In this document: positions 1-9,098 of the stretch, piece by piece | Layout: every line of letters starts with the position of its first letter | Position numbering within the stretch: position 1 is the stretch's first letter | NCBI GenBank assembly: GCA_036405815.1 | Contig: DASWWX010000057.1 | Coordinates: 62,001-126,000 of the forward strand | Reading direction: 5' to 3' | Length of the DNA stretch: 64,000 nt | DNA from: Solimonas sp036405815 | GTDB taxonomy: Bacteria; Pseudomonadota; Gammaproteobacteria; Nevskiales; Nevskiaceae | Notes under the pieces: generated by a model | Seen by the model: only the letters and a program-made list of their open reading frames with translations | Database searches by the model: none | Told to the model about the DNA's origin: nothing | Made by a program: the position numbers and the translations under genes

Positions 1-606
1 CTCGAAGTAGCCCTGCACCGGCGCGCCCCACATCCAGCCCATGTGGATGCTGTTGACGCGGATGCCGTCGGGGCCGACTTCCTTGGCCAGGTACTTCGCC
101 GAGTTGGCGAGCGCGGCCTTGGACGCGGCATAGCCGGCTTCACCAAGCGGCGGCACCTGACGCGCGGCCATCGTGTTGATCATGACGATCGCGCCGCCGC
201 CCTGGGCCTTCATCTGCGGTAGCACGGCCTGCGTCAGGCGCAGGGTGCCGACCAGGTTGGTGTTGAGCACGGCCGCCCAGCTGTCGAGGTTGGCGGACGA
301 GACGTAGTCCATGTCGCCGTGGAAGAACGCGCTGTTGACCAGTGCGTCGATGCGGCCGAACTGCTTGACCGTCGCCGCCGCGAGCGCCGCGCAGTGCTGC
401 GCGTTGGTGATGTCGGTGACCTGCTTGAGCACCTTGCAGCTCTTGCTGACCTCGGCAATGCGCTTCTCGGCGTCGTCGAGCTTGTCGGCGGAACGCGCGC
501 CGATGGCGACAGCCTTGGCGCCTTCGCGCGCGGCCTCGATCGCGAGCTTCACGCCCAGGCCCGGGCCGATGCCGGAAACGATGACGACCTTGTCCTTCAG
601 CAGCAT
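1..606 (-). CDS. SDR family oxidoreductase, C-terminus cut by window edge
   Basis: NAD(P)-dependent short-chain dehydrogenase/reductase; substrate not predictable. The 202 visible residues begin MLLKDKVVIVSGIGPGLG, giving a Rossmann cofactor loop (GIGPGLG, about residues 12-18), and later show the NSA segment that replaces the usual NAG and the catalytic YAASK motif. The ATG at 606 lies 32 bp after the stop of the sulfotransferase gene, so it is the third gene of a DUF1214-sulfotransferase-SDR operon. The frame stays open to base 1, so the end of the protein is missing. Family assignment is firm; linkage to steroid or sterol metabolism is inferred only from the gene content of the whole window. 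Confidence 0.88.
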   Translation of the reverse strand, partial: MLLKDKVVIVSGIGPGLGVKLAIEAAREGAKAVAIGARSADKLDDAEKRIAEVSKSCKVLKQVTDITNAQHCAALAAATVKQFGRIDALVNSAFFHGDMDYVSSANLDSWAAVLNTNLVGTLRLTQAVLPQMKAQGGGAIVMINTMAARQVPPLGEAGYAASKAALANSAKYLAKEVGPDGIRVNSIHMGWMWGAPVQGYFE

Positions 607-638
607 TGTGTTCTCCTCGTTTTGGTAGTCGGCGCCGC

Positions 639-1814
639 TCAGACGGCGGCCGGGATGTGACGGGCGCGGTATTCCGCGAACAGGCTCTTGAGCTGGTCGG
701 GCGTCAGCCCGAACTGGCTGGTGTCGTACTCGTGCGCGGCGCGGGCGTTGCGCACGTTGGCGTCGAGCCAGCGCTGCATGGCCTGCTCGACCGCTGGCGT
801 GAATTCGATGCCGGCCCAGGCGTAGACGGCACGCACGACCTCGATCGGCTTCTTCACGGTGTCGATGAAGCTGACGTCGAAGAACGGCGCCGGGTTGGCG
901 TCGCGCACCTGCATCGTGTGGCGGAACGCGCGCGACATCAGGTCGCTCCACTCACGGCCGGCGGCGGTCGGATCGACGTCGTTGCTGTAGATGCGCCACA
1001 GCGTGTCGAGGAAGCTGGCGATCGACGGGATCGTGTCGACCGGGTCGCGATGCGTCTGGATCACACGCGCCCCGGGGAAGACGTCCAGCAACAGCTTCAT
1101 GCGCAGCAGGTGGTGCGGCGCCTTCAGCACCCAGCGCTCGGCGGTGATGCCGCGCTGGCGCTTCTGCCACTGCAGGAACTTCAGCATGCGCTTCAGGTAC
1201 GCATAGGCCGGGCGTTCGTCGACGGTGGCCAGCCAGTCCATATAGCTGGGGATGCAGGCGTAGGTGTTCATCGCCGCGATGAAGCTGTGCTCCATCAGCA
1301 TCACCTCCTCGTCGGCCTGGTCGGCGTCCATCGGGTGGATGCTGAGCAGCTTCGGCATCGCCTCCACCATGACCTTCACCTCGGCGCGTGCCTGCTCGAT
1401 GCGCTGGGTCGGTGCCTGCAGCGATTCGCCGGGGAAGGGCACGGGATAGCGCGACTCCCACCACGGCATCGAGTAGAAACGCGGGTCCTGCGACAGGATG
1501 CGCTGCAGCAGCGTGGTGCCGGTGCGCGGCAGGCCGACGATGACGATCGGCGCTGCGAGTGATTCGCTCTCGATCTCCGGATGACGCCGGTACCAGTCCT
1601 CGATGCCGAGACGGTTGGTCAGCAGTTCCATGACCTTCTGATGCAGCAGGCCGCGACCGAAGTCGGAGAGCTTGGCGTCGTTCTCCAGCGCGTCGCAGAA
1701 CACCTGCAGGCCCTCGCGGAAGCTCGGGTCGCCGAAGTCGGACAGACCGGTCTTCGCGCGCGCCTCGGCGAGCAGGGTTTCGGGGTCGAAACGGATCGCG
1801 GGTGCGGCGCTCAT
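639..1814 (-). CDS. Sulfotransferase family protein (Sulfotransfer_3-like)
   Basis: Predicted cytosolic PAPS-dependent sulfotransferase of 391 aa, transferring sulfate to a hydroxyl of an unknown acceptor. A 5'-phosphosulfate-binding loop, VGLPRTGTTLLQR, sits at about residues 92-104, and a second conserved block (VLKAPHHLLRMK, then VIQTHRDPVDTIPS) carries the 3'-phosphate-binding Arg/Ser region. The ATG at 1814 (MSAAPAIRFDPETLL) is chosen because it overlaps the upstream DUF1214 stop by four bases (ATGA), a translational-coupling arrangement; the open frame upstream has no better start. The neighbours suggest a small lipophilic alcohol as substrate, possibly a sterol, but nothing in the sequence fixes this. 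Confidence 0.88.
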   Translation of the reverse strand: MSAAPAIRFDPETLLAEARAKTGLSDFGDPSFREGLQVFCDALENDAKLSDFGRGLLHQKVMELLTNRLGIEDWYRRHPEIESESLAAPIVIVGLPRTGTTLLQRILSQDPRFYSMPWWESRYPVPFPGESLQAPTQRIEQARAEVKVMVEAMPKLLSIHPMDADQADEEVMLMEHSFIAAMNTYACIPSYMDWLATVDERPAYAYLKRMLKFLQWQKRQRGITAERWVLKAPHHLLRMKLLLDVFPGARVIQTHRDPVDTIPSIASFLDTLWRIYSNDVDPTAAGREWSDLMSRAFRHTMQVRDANPAPFFDVSFIDTVKKPIEVVRAVYAWAGIEFTPAVEQAMQRWLDANVRNARAAHEYDTSQFGLTPDQLKSLFAEYRARHIPAAV

Positions 1815-2920
1815 GCAGCGGTTCTCGTGAGTTCGTGGAGTTTGACGACCCGCAGCTCCGGGTCGACGTTTTCGGCGGCGCCGACCCAGCGCAGGCACAT
1901 CGTGCCGCGATCGTGGCCGGCGGTTTCGAGCCAGTTGGCGACGCCGGGATCGCGGTGCGCGAGCACCAGCGTGACGCTGCCGTCGGCGGCGACCTGCGCG
2001 GAGTGCTTGTTGAAGTGCGCGCGGTGGTAGCGGTAGTCCAGAGACTCCATCCACCAGTTGTTGATCTGCAGGTTCCAGAAGCGGCAGTCCGGTATGCGCG
2101 GGAAGCGGATCACCAGCGCCTCGTCGGGCTTCAGCTCCCAGTACGAGTGGTAGTAGACGATGTTGGGATCGCCGCCGACGCTCTGGCACAGCTTCTGGTC
2201 GGCAATCGGCAGCTGGTTGGGATGCGGCAGGTAGCTCTGCGCCCAGTTCGCGAACAGCGTTGCCGTGCCGTTGACGAAGCGCGCGGTGCTCTGCAGCGAG
2301 CGCTGGATGCGCTCGGCGGTCATCGGCGCAGGCTGGTCGTCGCTGCCGCGGCGTTCGATGGTCAGTGCCGCCGGTCGCTCGCTCTTGCGGTCGAGGAAGG
2401 TCTGGCGCACCAGCACGGCGTTCGAGTTCGGCTCGATGCGCAGCCAGTGCTTGGCATCCGCGGGCTTCTCGGCGCTAACGACGATCTCGAAGCGGCCTTC
2501 GGCGTCGAGTTCCAGATCCTTGCCGTCGACGAAGCCGGTCTGCTCCATCTTGCCGTCGCTTTCGTAGCCGCCTTTCTGCGAGCCGACCGACAGATACGAG
2601 ACGGTGCCGCGCGTGCCGCGGATCACGTACTCGTTGCGGCCGTTGATGCGCGCCATCAGGTACAGGTTGTCCGGATTGTCGGCGCCGATCTTGCCGGTCT
2701 CGTGCGAGGGCATGAAGAACGCCGGGAAGTCCGGGTCGGCGCACTCCAGGTGCATCTCCAGGCCGATGCGCAGCAGGCGCGTCAGGTAGCGCCAGCCTTC
2801 GGCGCGGTCCAGTTCGCTGACGGGCGCTTCCGGCCGGAGGATCTGCTGGCCGGCCTGCTTGAGCGCGTCGCAGAATGCTTCCCAGGCGCGGCCCGAGATG
2901 ACCTCGTCTTGAGCGGCCAT
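1811..2920 (-). CDS. DUF1214 domain-containing protein
   Basis: A 369-aa protein with the C-terminal DUF1214 fold, seen in the conserved aromatic-rich block around the FWNLQINNWWMESLDYR segment and the following HRDPGVANWLET stretch. No signal peptide or membrane segment is evident, so it is probably cytosolic. The molecular function of DUF1214 is not established. It is the first gene of a minus-strand operon, overlapping the sulfotransferase start by 4 bp, with the SDR following. Co-expression with a sulfotransferase suggests both act on the same hydrophobic metabolite, which is inference. The 288 bp before the next gene (2921-3208) hold nothing recognisable apart from the likely promoter of this operon. 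Confidence 0.85.
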   Translation of the reverse strand: MAAQDEVISGRAWEAFCDALKQAGQQILRPEAPVSELDRAEGWRYLTRLLRIGLEMHLECADPDFPAFFMPSHETGKIGADNPDNLYLMARINGRNEYVIRGTRGTVSYLSVGSQKGGYESDGKMEQTGFVDGKDLELDAEGRFEIVVSAEKPADAKHWLRIEPNSNAVLVRQTFLDRKSERPAALTIERRGSDDQPAPMTAERIQRSLQSTARFVNGTATLFANWAQSYLPHPNQLPIADQKLCQSVGGDPNIVYYHSYWELKPDEALVIRFPRIPDCRFWNLQINNWWMESLDYRYHRAHFNKHSAQVAADGSVTLVLAHRDPGVANWLETAGHDRGTMCLRWVGAAENVDPELRVVKLHELTRTAA

Positions 2921-3208
2921 GTGCCGCCTCCTCGTCGTTCTTGTGAGGATCAGACAGTAGGCGCGGGGCGGTGAGGCGGCTTCACCTGTTTGCAGTAGCG
3001 TCCGCGTGACGGCGCTGACCGGCGGGCTGCGATCAGCGATCAGCGCCTGGCGAGCCGTGCCTGGCGACGAGGGACGGGCGCTGTCGCCGCAGCGCTGCTG
3101 TATCCGTCGGCACCCCTGCTGCCATCGGCATCGCCATCGCTACTGCCGACGCCACCCGACAGGGGCTGCCATGCGGCTGCGTGTCACCGGTCGCGCGCGG
3201 TGCGCGGA

Positions 3209-4969
3209 TCAGGTCAGCTGCGGAATCGGCAGCGGGTGCGGCACCTCGGCAGCCGAGGCGTGATCGAGCATGCCCAGCGCGATTTCGCGCTCGCCCATGA
3301 CGATGTGGTCGGCACCATGCTTCTTCAGGTGTTCGACCTCGGCATCCGAATGCGCGCGCGCGATGATCTTCAGTTCGGTGTTGAGCTTGCGTGCCTGTTC
3401 GGCGATCTGCGCAGCTTCGAAGCCGTTGGGAATCGCAATGAACAGCCAGCGCGCCTGCTCCAGGTTGGCGGCCTTGATCAGCGCACTTCTGACGCCGTTG
3501 CCGGACAGCACCTCCAGCCCCTGGCCCCGCGCGAGTTCGGCAAGCTGATGGCGCTCCTCGATGACCAACGTGGTTTCGCCGGCGCCCACCAGACCCTGCG
3601 CGATCATCGAACCGACGCGACCATAGCCGACGACGACCGCGTGCTGGCTCATCGTCACCGGAGCCAGATCCTCGACGACCGTCTTGGGTGCCGACGCCTC
3701 AACGGTGGCTTCGGCCGGCGCGGCGGGTGTCGCGGCCGGCGCGGTCGAGGGTGCGGCGGCCTGCGCACGGCGCTTCATCCAGTCGCCGGCGCGGTCCGCG
3801 ACCATGAAACACATGGGATTGACGAAGATCGAGAGGATCGCGCCGGTGATGATGAGATCGCGACCTTCCGGCGGCAGCAGGCCCAGGCTGATGCCCAGCG
3901 CCGCGAGGATGAAGGAGAACTCGCCGATCTGCGCGAGGCTCGCCGAGATCGTCAGCGCGGTTTTCAGCGGATGGCCGAAGGCCAGCACGATCGCCAGCGC
4001 GGCCAGCGACTTGCCGACGACGATGATCAGCACCGTCCACAGCACATGCCAGGGTTCGCGCAGCAGGATCGACGGATCGAACAGCATGCCCACCGAGACG
4101 AAGAACAGCACTGCGAAGGCATCGCGCAGCGGCAGCGACTCCTCGGCAGCGCGATGGCTCAGTTCGGACTCGTTGAGCACCATGCCGGCGAAGAAGGCGC
4201 CGAGCGCGAACGAGACGCTGAACAGCATGGCGGAGCCATAGGCCACGCCGAGGCCGATCGCCAGCACCGACAGGCTGAACAGCTCACGCGAGCCGTTGCG
4301 GGCGATGACGTGCAGCAGCCAGGGAATCACGCGCCGGCCCACGACCAGCATCAGTGCGACGAACACCGCGACCTTGCCGAGCGTGATGCCCACGGTCTTG
4401 ATCACGTCGCCGGCGGACATGGCCTGCGCGCCGTCGCCGTCGGCGCCGAGCAGCCCGGCGAACGTCGGCAGCAGCACCAGCGCCAGCACCATCGCCAGGT
4501 CTTCGACGATCAGCCAGCCGACCGCAATGCGGCCGCGCATCGTATCGAGCAGGCGGCGCTCCTCCATCGCGCGCAGCAGCACCACGGTACTGGCGACGGA
4601 CAGGGCGAGGCCGAAGACGACGCCGGCGCCGGTCGACCAGCCGATCCAGGACGCCAGCCCGATGCCGAGCAGCGTTGCCGCGGCGATCTGCACCACGGCG
4701 CCCGGGATCGCGATCGCCTTGACCGACAGCAGATCCTTCAGCGAGAAGTGCATGCCGACGCCGAACATCAGCAGGATCACGCCGATCTCCGCGAGCTCCA
4801 GCGCCAGTGCCTGGTCGGCGACGAAGCCGGGCGTGTAGGGGCCCACGAGCACGCCGGCCAGCAGGTAGCCGACCAGCGGCGGGAAGCGCAGGCGGTTGGC
4901 GATCGCGCCAAACAGGAAGGCAAGCACGAGGCCGATGACGATGGTGGAGATCAGCGGCGTGTGATGCAT
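3209..4969 (-). CDS. ybaL: CPA2-family cation:proton antiporter with TrkA-N domain (YbaL-like)
   Basis: A 586-aa inner-membrane K+(Na+)/H+ antiporter of the KefB/KefC/YbaL group. Residues 1 to about 385 contain roughly a dozen hydrophobic helices typical of Na_H_Exchanger, including the segment ending in SFALGAFFAGMVL. An Ala/Pro-rich linker follows, then a cytosolic TrkA-N (RCK) nucleotide-binding domain beginning HAVVVGYGRVGSMIA (GxGxxG). The length matches YbaL-type proteins. It stands alone on the minus strand, with 258 bp between it and the response regulator. Likely role is K+ efflux or pH homeostasis gated by a nucleotide; the transported ion is not certain. Confidence 0.9.
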   Translation of the reverse strand: MHHTPLISTIVIGLVLAFLFGAIANRLRFPPLVGYLLAGVLVGPYTPGFVADQALALELAEIGVILLMFGVGMHFSLKDLLSVKAIAIPGAVVQIAAATLLGIGLASWIGWSTGAGVVFGLALSVASTVVLLRAMEERRLLDTMRGRIAVGWLIVEDLAMVLALVLLPTFAGLLGADGDGAQAMSAGDVIKTVGITLGKVAVFVALMLVVGRRVIPWLLHVIARNGSRELFSLSVLAIGLGVAYGSAMLFSVSFALGAFFAGMVLNESELSHRAAEESLPLRDAFAVLFFVSVGMLFDPSILLREPWHVLWTVLIIVVGKSLAALAIVLAFGHPLKTALTISASLAQIGEFSFILAALGISLGLLPPEGRDLIITGAILSIFVNPMCFMVADRAGDWMKRRAQAAAPSTAPAATPAAPAEATVEASAPKTVVEDLAPVTMSQHAVVVGYGRVGSMIAQGLVGAGETTLVIEERHQLAELARGQGLEVLSGNGVRSALIKAANLEQARWLFIAIPNGFEAAQIAEQARKLNTELKIIARAHSDAEVEHLKKHGADHIVMGEREIALGMLDHASAAEVPHPLPIPQLT

Positions 4970-5139
4970 GCGTTCGGGCGTCGATCGGCGATGAATGAGC
5001 CGTGCGCACCGCGCCGGAGCCGTCGTTGACGCGAGAGGGGGCGGGGGAACACGGGAGCGTCGGCGGAACGCGCCGTCCCTGCCGATGGCTGCAAGAGTAC
5101 CGGAGCTTGGCGCTCGAGGAAAACCGAGGCCCCCAACGA

Positions 5140-5164
5140 CGACGCGCCGCAGTGCGGCGCGTCG
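5140..5164 (-). terminator. Perfect GC hairpin after the kinase/regulator operon
   Basis: An 11-bp perfect stem (CGACGCGCCGC / GCGGCGCGTCG) with a 3-nt loop lies 64 bp beyond the stop of the minus-strand response regulator. No clear U-tract follows on either strand, so it may be a Rho-assisted or weak terminator. Confidence 0.45.
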
Positions 5165-5227
5165 AACGTAAAACGGCGTGTCGTGGTATCCCGGCGTCCG
5201 ATCAGGCGCCCGGATCCGTTGCGCAGA

Positions 5228-6241
5228 TCACATGCCGCCGAGGCGCTTGACCCAACCGCGCAGCGCCTTGACGCGGCTGGCGAGACCGGCGCTGGCCGAG
5301 GTCGGCGGCGGTTCCGGCAGGCGCTCGACTTCATAGCGCTGCGTCAGCTCGGGATGCTGGGCGAGGCGCTGATGCTGCCGCACCGCCGAGGTCACCGCGA
5401 TCTTGCACTGGCTGTCGTGGATCGGCTTGGTGATGAAGCGATAGATCTGGCCCTGGTTGATCAGCTCGATCGCGCTGCCGGCGTCGGCGCGCTCGGTGAG
5501 AATCACCGAGACCAGTTCCGGGTGGTGCTGCTTCAGCGTGCCGATCAGGTTGATGACCGGGTGATCCTGCACGCGGGTGTCGGACACGATGACGCCGATG
5601 CGCTCGTGCTCCAGCACGTTGACCGCCTCGTCCATCGAACGGGCACCGTGCACGTGGTAGTCGCCGCCCAGCACCGCCTGGATGCGCGGCGGCACGGCCG
5701 GATCGTCATCGACGACCAGCACGCCTGCGGGCTTGCCGGCCGGGCCGGCGGCGGGCGCCGCGGCGCTGCCGTCCGCTGCTCCGCCTTCCGTGGCCGCAGC
5801 CGCGGCGGGCGATTCAAGCTTGTCCGCCACCGCCTGGCTGACGCGCGCCGCGCCGACCGCGCGCTGCAGCGTCGTGGTCAGATCGCTGTTGGACCAGGGC
5901 TTGTTGACGAAGCGGAAGATCTCGCCGTCGTTGATCGAGCCGATGATCGCCGTCAGATCCGAGTAACCGGTCAAAAGGATGCGCATCGCGTTGGGGTTGA
6001 GGTCACGCGCGGCGCGCAGCAGCTCGATGCCGGTCATGCCCGGCATGCGCTGGTCGCTGACGATGACGTCCACGGCTTGCGTCTTCAGCAGCTCCAGCGC
6101 CTTCTGGCCGCTGTCGGCGAAGAACAGTTCGTACTGGCCGCGGAACAGCACGCGCATGGTCGTCAGCACGCGCGGCTCGTCATCCACGAACAGGACGCGT
6201 GCCTTGACGGCGGTTGGAGTGGTCGTTGCTTCGTTACTCAT
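5228..6241 (-). CDS. Response regulator with two receiver domains and no output domain
   Basis: A 337-aa protein with two CheY-like receivers. The first (about 14-135) has the acidic pair D20-D21, phosphoacceptor D63 in VIVSDQRMPG and the conserved Lys in VNKPW (K114). The second, after an Ala/Gly-rich linker, has LVVDDDPAV, VIVSDTRVQD and FITKPI, so it also looks phosphorylatable. The rest is a short C-terminal tail with no HD-GYP, GGDEF or DNA-binding domain. The RpfG-like receiver signature suggests relatives that carry HD-GYP outputs, lost here. It is encoded 39 bp downstream of the histidine kinase, its likely cognate kinase, in the same operon. Confidence 0.88.
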   Translation of the reverse strand: MSNEATTTPTAVKARVLFVDDEPRVLTTMRVLFRGQYELFFADSGQKALELLKTQAVDVIVSDQRMPGMTGIELLRAARDLNPNAMRILLTGYSDLTAIIGSINDGEIFRFVNKPWSNSDLTTTLQRAVGAARVSQAVADKLESPAAAAATEGGAADGSAAAPAAGPAGKPAGVLVVDDDPAVPPRIQAVLGGDYHVHGARSMDEAVNVLEHERIGVIVSDTRVQDHPVINLIGTLKQHHPELVSVILTERADAGSAIELINQGQIYRFITKPIHDSQCKIAVTSAVRQHQRLAQHPELTQRYEVERLPEPPPTSASAGLASRVKALRGWVKRLGGM

Positions 6242-6280
6242 ATCGAACCCCTTGTGATCCCCTCTGCACCGTCAGCCGGC

Positions 6281-8125
6281 TCAGGCTTCCGCCAGGCTGG
6301 CCTTGACGTAGGTCTCGCTCTGCCCACCGTCCGAGCGTTTCTGCTTCAGCGGCAGGTTGATGATGAACTCCGTGCCCTTGCCGGGCGTGGAGCGCACATC
6401 GATCGTGCCCCCGTGATCCTGAATGATGCGGTAGACAATGGAAAGCCCCAGGCCGGTGCCCTGGCCGACCGCCTTGGTCGTGAAGAACGGCTCGAAGATG
6501 CGCTTGCGCACGTCCTCGGGCATGCCGGAGCCGGTATCCATGACCCGCACCACCACGCCGCCGTTGTCCGGCTTGGCCGAGGTGTGGATGAACAGCTTGC
6601 CGTGGTCCTGGATCGCCTGGGCGGCATTCGTGAACAGGTTCAGGAACACCTGGTTGAGCTGCGAGGGCGAGCACTCGATCGGCGGCACCTGGCCGTAGGA
6701 GCGGACCACCTCGACGCGGTGCTTGATCTGGCTGTTGGCGATCTTGAGCGCGGCGTCCAGGCCGTCGTTGATGTTGAACACGTCCGAGCGCGAACGGTCC
6801 ACGCGCGAGAAGTCCTTGAGGCTGCGCACCAGTTCGGCGATCTGCGACAGGCCGTGATCGGCGTCGCCGAGCAGGTTGTCGAGGTCCTCGGCCAGCTCTT
6901 CGGTATTGAGCTGCTCGGCGCGCATCTGGGCCTCGGCCAGCGTGTTGGCCACTTCCTCCACATCCGCATGCTCGTCGCCCATCAGGCGCAGGGCCTTGAT
7001 CTGCGCGGCGCAGAGTTCCTTGATCTCGCGCAGCGAGGTGCGGACGATCTCGGTGTTGCTGCGCGCATAGCCCAGCGGCGTGTTGATCTCGTGCGCCACG
7101 CCCGCCACCATCTGGCCGAGCGAGGCCATCTTTTCCGATTGCACCAACTGCGCCTGCGAGGCCTTGACCTCTTCCACGGCCGCCTTGAGATCGCGGGTGC
7201 GGCGCTCCACCTTGCCTTCCAGCGTCTGGTTGGCGTGCGAGAGCTTGGCGTAGGCGTGATCGAGCTGGCGGAAGCTGCGCGCCAGGCGCAGGCCCAGCAG
7301 CACCATGCCCAGCAGCAGGATCGCGGCGTAGGCCACCAGCCACAGCCGGTACTGGTTGGCGACCGAAACCTTGCTGTTGTGCCAGCTCGTGTAGGCCTGT
7401 TCGACGGCCTGCAGCTCCTGCGCGGTCGGACGGCCGAGGAAGTCGGACAGGCGGGCCACCAGTTCCTTCTTGTCGGCGACCACATCGTTGATGCGCAGCG
7501 TCAGCGCCGACACGGCCTCGCGGTAGGCGGAAGGCTGATCGCGACCGGCCTCCGTCAGCTCCTTGAGCACGGCCATGATGTTGGCTTCGTTGGTCGGAGC
7601 CGGCACCACGCCATAGGCGGTGACCTCGCTGCGCAGCTGGGCCAGCAGGCTGCCGAGGCGCTCGCGCTCGGCAGCGGTGATCTGCGTTCCGGCCTGATCC
7701 ACCAGCGCGGGGATCGCATCCATGCCGGCGATCAGGCGCTGGTTCACCAGGATGTTGCGCGCCTCGAAATCGAACGCCAGCTCGAACTTGGATTCGATCG
7801 TGTTGAGGAACTTGTCCAGCGCGGCGTCGATGGCCGGGTCAAGTCCGCGCAGGGCCGCCGGGCCCTCTTCCAGCGCATTCAGCGCGTCGCCGAGCTGGGC
7901 GGTGGTGACGGCGCGCACGTCGGCGACATTGGCCAGCGTGTTGGCGCCCACCTGGGTGACGGCGCGGTTCAGGCCCACATCGAGCGCGTCGGTCACGCGC
8001 AGATTGTGCAGGCGCTGCTGATGCACCGTGTTGTCCACGGCCTGCGTCTTGAGCACCAGGAACACGAGGAAACCGATGGCCGCAATCGCCACCAGCGCCA
8101 GCCACAGCAGCCGCAACCGTTTCAT
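6281..8125 (-). CDS. Membrane sensor histidine kinase
   Basis: A 614-aa hybrid-less two-component sensor. TM1 lies at about residues 5-25 and TM2 at about 261-282, flanking a large periplasmic helical sensor region of unknown ligand. A coiled-coil linker then leads to the dimerisation box with H345 in GVAHEINTPLG, and an HATPase domain with N box (NLFTNAAQA), G1 (DTGSGM), F (FEPFFTTK) and G2 (GTGLGL). The ATG at 8125 (MKRLRLLW) is preferred over an upstream GTG at 8158, because it starts directly at a signal-anchor and has a purine-rich stretch before it. It is co-transcribed with the twin-receiver regulator. The signal sensed is unknown. Confidence 0.9.
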   Translation of the reverse strand: MKRLRLLWLALVAIAAIGFLVFLVLKTQAVDNTVHQQRLHNLRVTDALDVGLNRAVTQVGANTLANVADVRAVTTAQLGDALNALEEGPAALRGLDPAIDAALDKFLNTIESKFELAFDFEARNILVNQRLIAGMDAIPALVDQAGTQITAAERERLGSLLAQLRSEVTAYGVVPAPTNEANIMAVLKELTEAGRDQPSAYREAVSALTLRINDVVADKKELVARLSDFLGRPTAQELQAVEQAYTSWHNSKVSVANQYRLWLVAYAAILLLGMVLLGLRLARSFRQLDHAYAKLSHANQTLEGKVERRTRDLKAAVEEVKASQAQLVQSEKMASLGQMVAGVAHEINTPLGYARSNTEIVRTSLREIKELCAAQIKALRLMGDEHADVEEVANTLAEAQMRAEQLNTEELAEDLDNLLGDADHGLSQIAELVRSLKDFSRVDRSRSDVFNINDGLDAALKIANSQIKHRVEVVRSYGQVPPIECSPSQLNQVFLNLFTNAAQAIQDHGKLFIHTSAKPDNGGVVVRVMDTGSGMPEDVRKRIFEPFFTTKAVGQGTGLGLSIVYRIIQDHGGTIDVRSTPGKGTEFIINLPLKQKRSDGGQSETYVKASLAEA

Positions 8126-8437
8126 CCCATAACCCCCATCCACGCTCGCCAATCCCACCGCGCGGATCGCTATCGATCACGCGGCAGACGCGCCCACCGG
8201 CAAGAGCCGGCCGTCCGGGGCAGCGGCCACCGTCGTCGTCCACGGTCTGTGCGTGGATGGTCAGGACAGTAGTCCCGGCCGCGACTCGGTGGCGTCATCT
8301 ATATGTAGTAGGGGCACTTTTAGCCCTTTTGCCGGGGCCTGTGCAAGGGCGTCTCGCCCGAATGAGGGATTCGCCTACAGCCGGGCCTGCGCTCAACTGC
8401 CGGCACTGATTCCGAGACCCGAGGAGACCGATATCCC
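8126..8437. other. 312-bp divergent intergenic region
   Basis: The gap lies between the kinase start (minus) and the SnoaL gene (plus). It must hold both promoters. A locally AT-rich stretch (ATCTATATGTAG, about 8297-8308) is the only plausible -10-like element. No other structure was seen. The ribosome-binding site GAGGAG at about 8420 serves the SnoaL gene. Confidence 0.4.
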
Positions 8438-8935
8438 ATGGACGCCAGCATCGAGCGCCGCATTCAAGCCCTGGAAGACGCCGAGGCCATTCGCCAGCTC
8501 AAATCGCGCTACCTGTTCGCCTGCGACCGAAAGGACCCCAAGGGCATGCGCGCCTGCTTCGCCGACGGCAAGGTCCACATCGACTACGGCGCGGTCGGCA
8601 CCTTCGACAATGCGGACGCCCTCGTCGCCCTGTACGCCCAGATCGCCTGCCATGAGCACATGGTCGAGATGCACCACGGCGCCAACCCGCAGGTCGAAGT
8701 GCTCGGGGCCGACAAGGCGCGCGCCACCTTCAGCCTGCACTACTTCCTGATCAACACCCAGGTGAAGTCCATCACCCAGCTCGCCGGCTACTACGAGGAT
8801 GAGTACGTGAAGACCGCCGCCGGCTGGAAGATCAGCAGCACCCGCTTCGTCGCCACCTCGACGCTGGCGCTGGACTACACGGACGCGGTGGCCAAGACCC
8901 TGTTCGCCGGCAGCAAGCCGCCGCCGATGGGGTGA
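8438..8935 (+). CDS. SnoaL/NTF2-like family protein
   Basis: A 165-aa single-domain protein of the nuclear transport factor 2 fold (SnoaL_4-like). It opens with the usual helical pattern (RRIQALEDAEAIRQLKSRY followed by a Cys-Asp turn), then FADGKVHIDYG and a C-terminal beta sheet. The same fold is used by ketosteroid isomerase, scytalone dehydratase and the bile-acid 7alpha-dehydratase BaiE, so it may be an isomerase or dehydratase of cyclic lipids; the active-site residues do not allow a specific call. It is a single-gene unit with a GAGGAG ribosome-binding site and a strong terminator just downstream. A similar but distinct SnoaL protein lies at 47868. Confidence 0.82.
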   Translation: MDASIERRIQALEDAEAIRQLKSRYLFACDRKDPKGMRACFADGKVHIDYGAVGTFDNADALVALYAQIACHEHMVEMHHGANPQVEVLGADKARATFSLHYFLINTQVKSITQLAGYYEDEYVKTAAGWKISSTRFVATSTLALDYTDAVAKTLFAGSKPPPMG

Positions 8936-8955
8936 GGCGAGGCTGCTACAAAGAC

Positions 8956-8980
8956 AAAGGCCCGCGCGAACGGGCCTTTT
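8956..8980 (+). terminator. Intrinsic terminator of the SnoaL gene
   Basis: A stem AAAGGCCCG / CGGGCCTTT with a 6-nt loop, ending in TTTT, 20 bp after the stop codon. It has A and T tracts on both sides and so could act on both strands. Confidence 0.85.
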
Positions 8981-9032
8981 GCTTTGAGGCGCTTTGGATG
9001 GGACCTGGATCGACGCCAAAAACAGCCCGGAG

Positions 9033-9070
9033 TTCCGGCCTTCGGCGGCCGCTAAAGTCCAACGTTAGAG
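9033..9070 (+). repeat. attC-like right half-site upstream of the AT-rich gene group
   Basis: The sequence shows a GGCC-TTCG-GCGGCC loop, a GCTAAAGTCC spacer and AACGTTAGAG, resembling the 3' half of an integron attC site: terminal hairpin, L' box and a GTTRRRY-like core (GTTAGAG, last base off consensus). No matching left half with RYYYAAC is visible upstream, so this could be a degenerate or first-position site. The evidence is pattern resemblance only. Confidence 0.4.
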
Positions 9071-9098
9071 CCCACTGAAGTCCCTGATAGCATGAAGC

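Noticed and set aside
3006..3263. Possible small gene between the DUF1214 and antiporter genes
   Set aside because: Cys/Arg-rich composition, no ribosome-binding site, overlap with the antiporter 3' end.
5183..8272. Open frame of about 1030 codons on the plus strand
   Set aside because: Antisense of the response regulator and histidine kinase; low-complexity Arg/His/Leu content and no motif.
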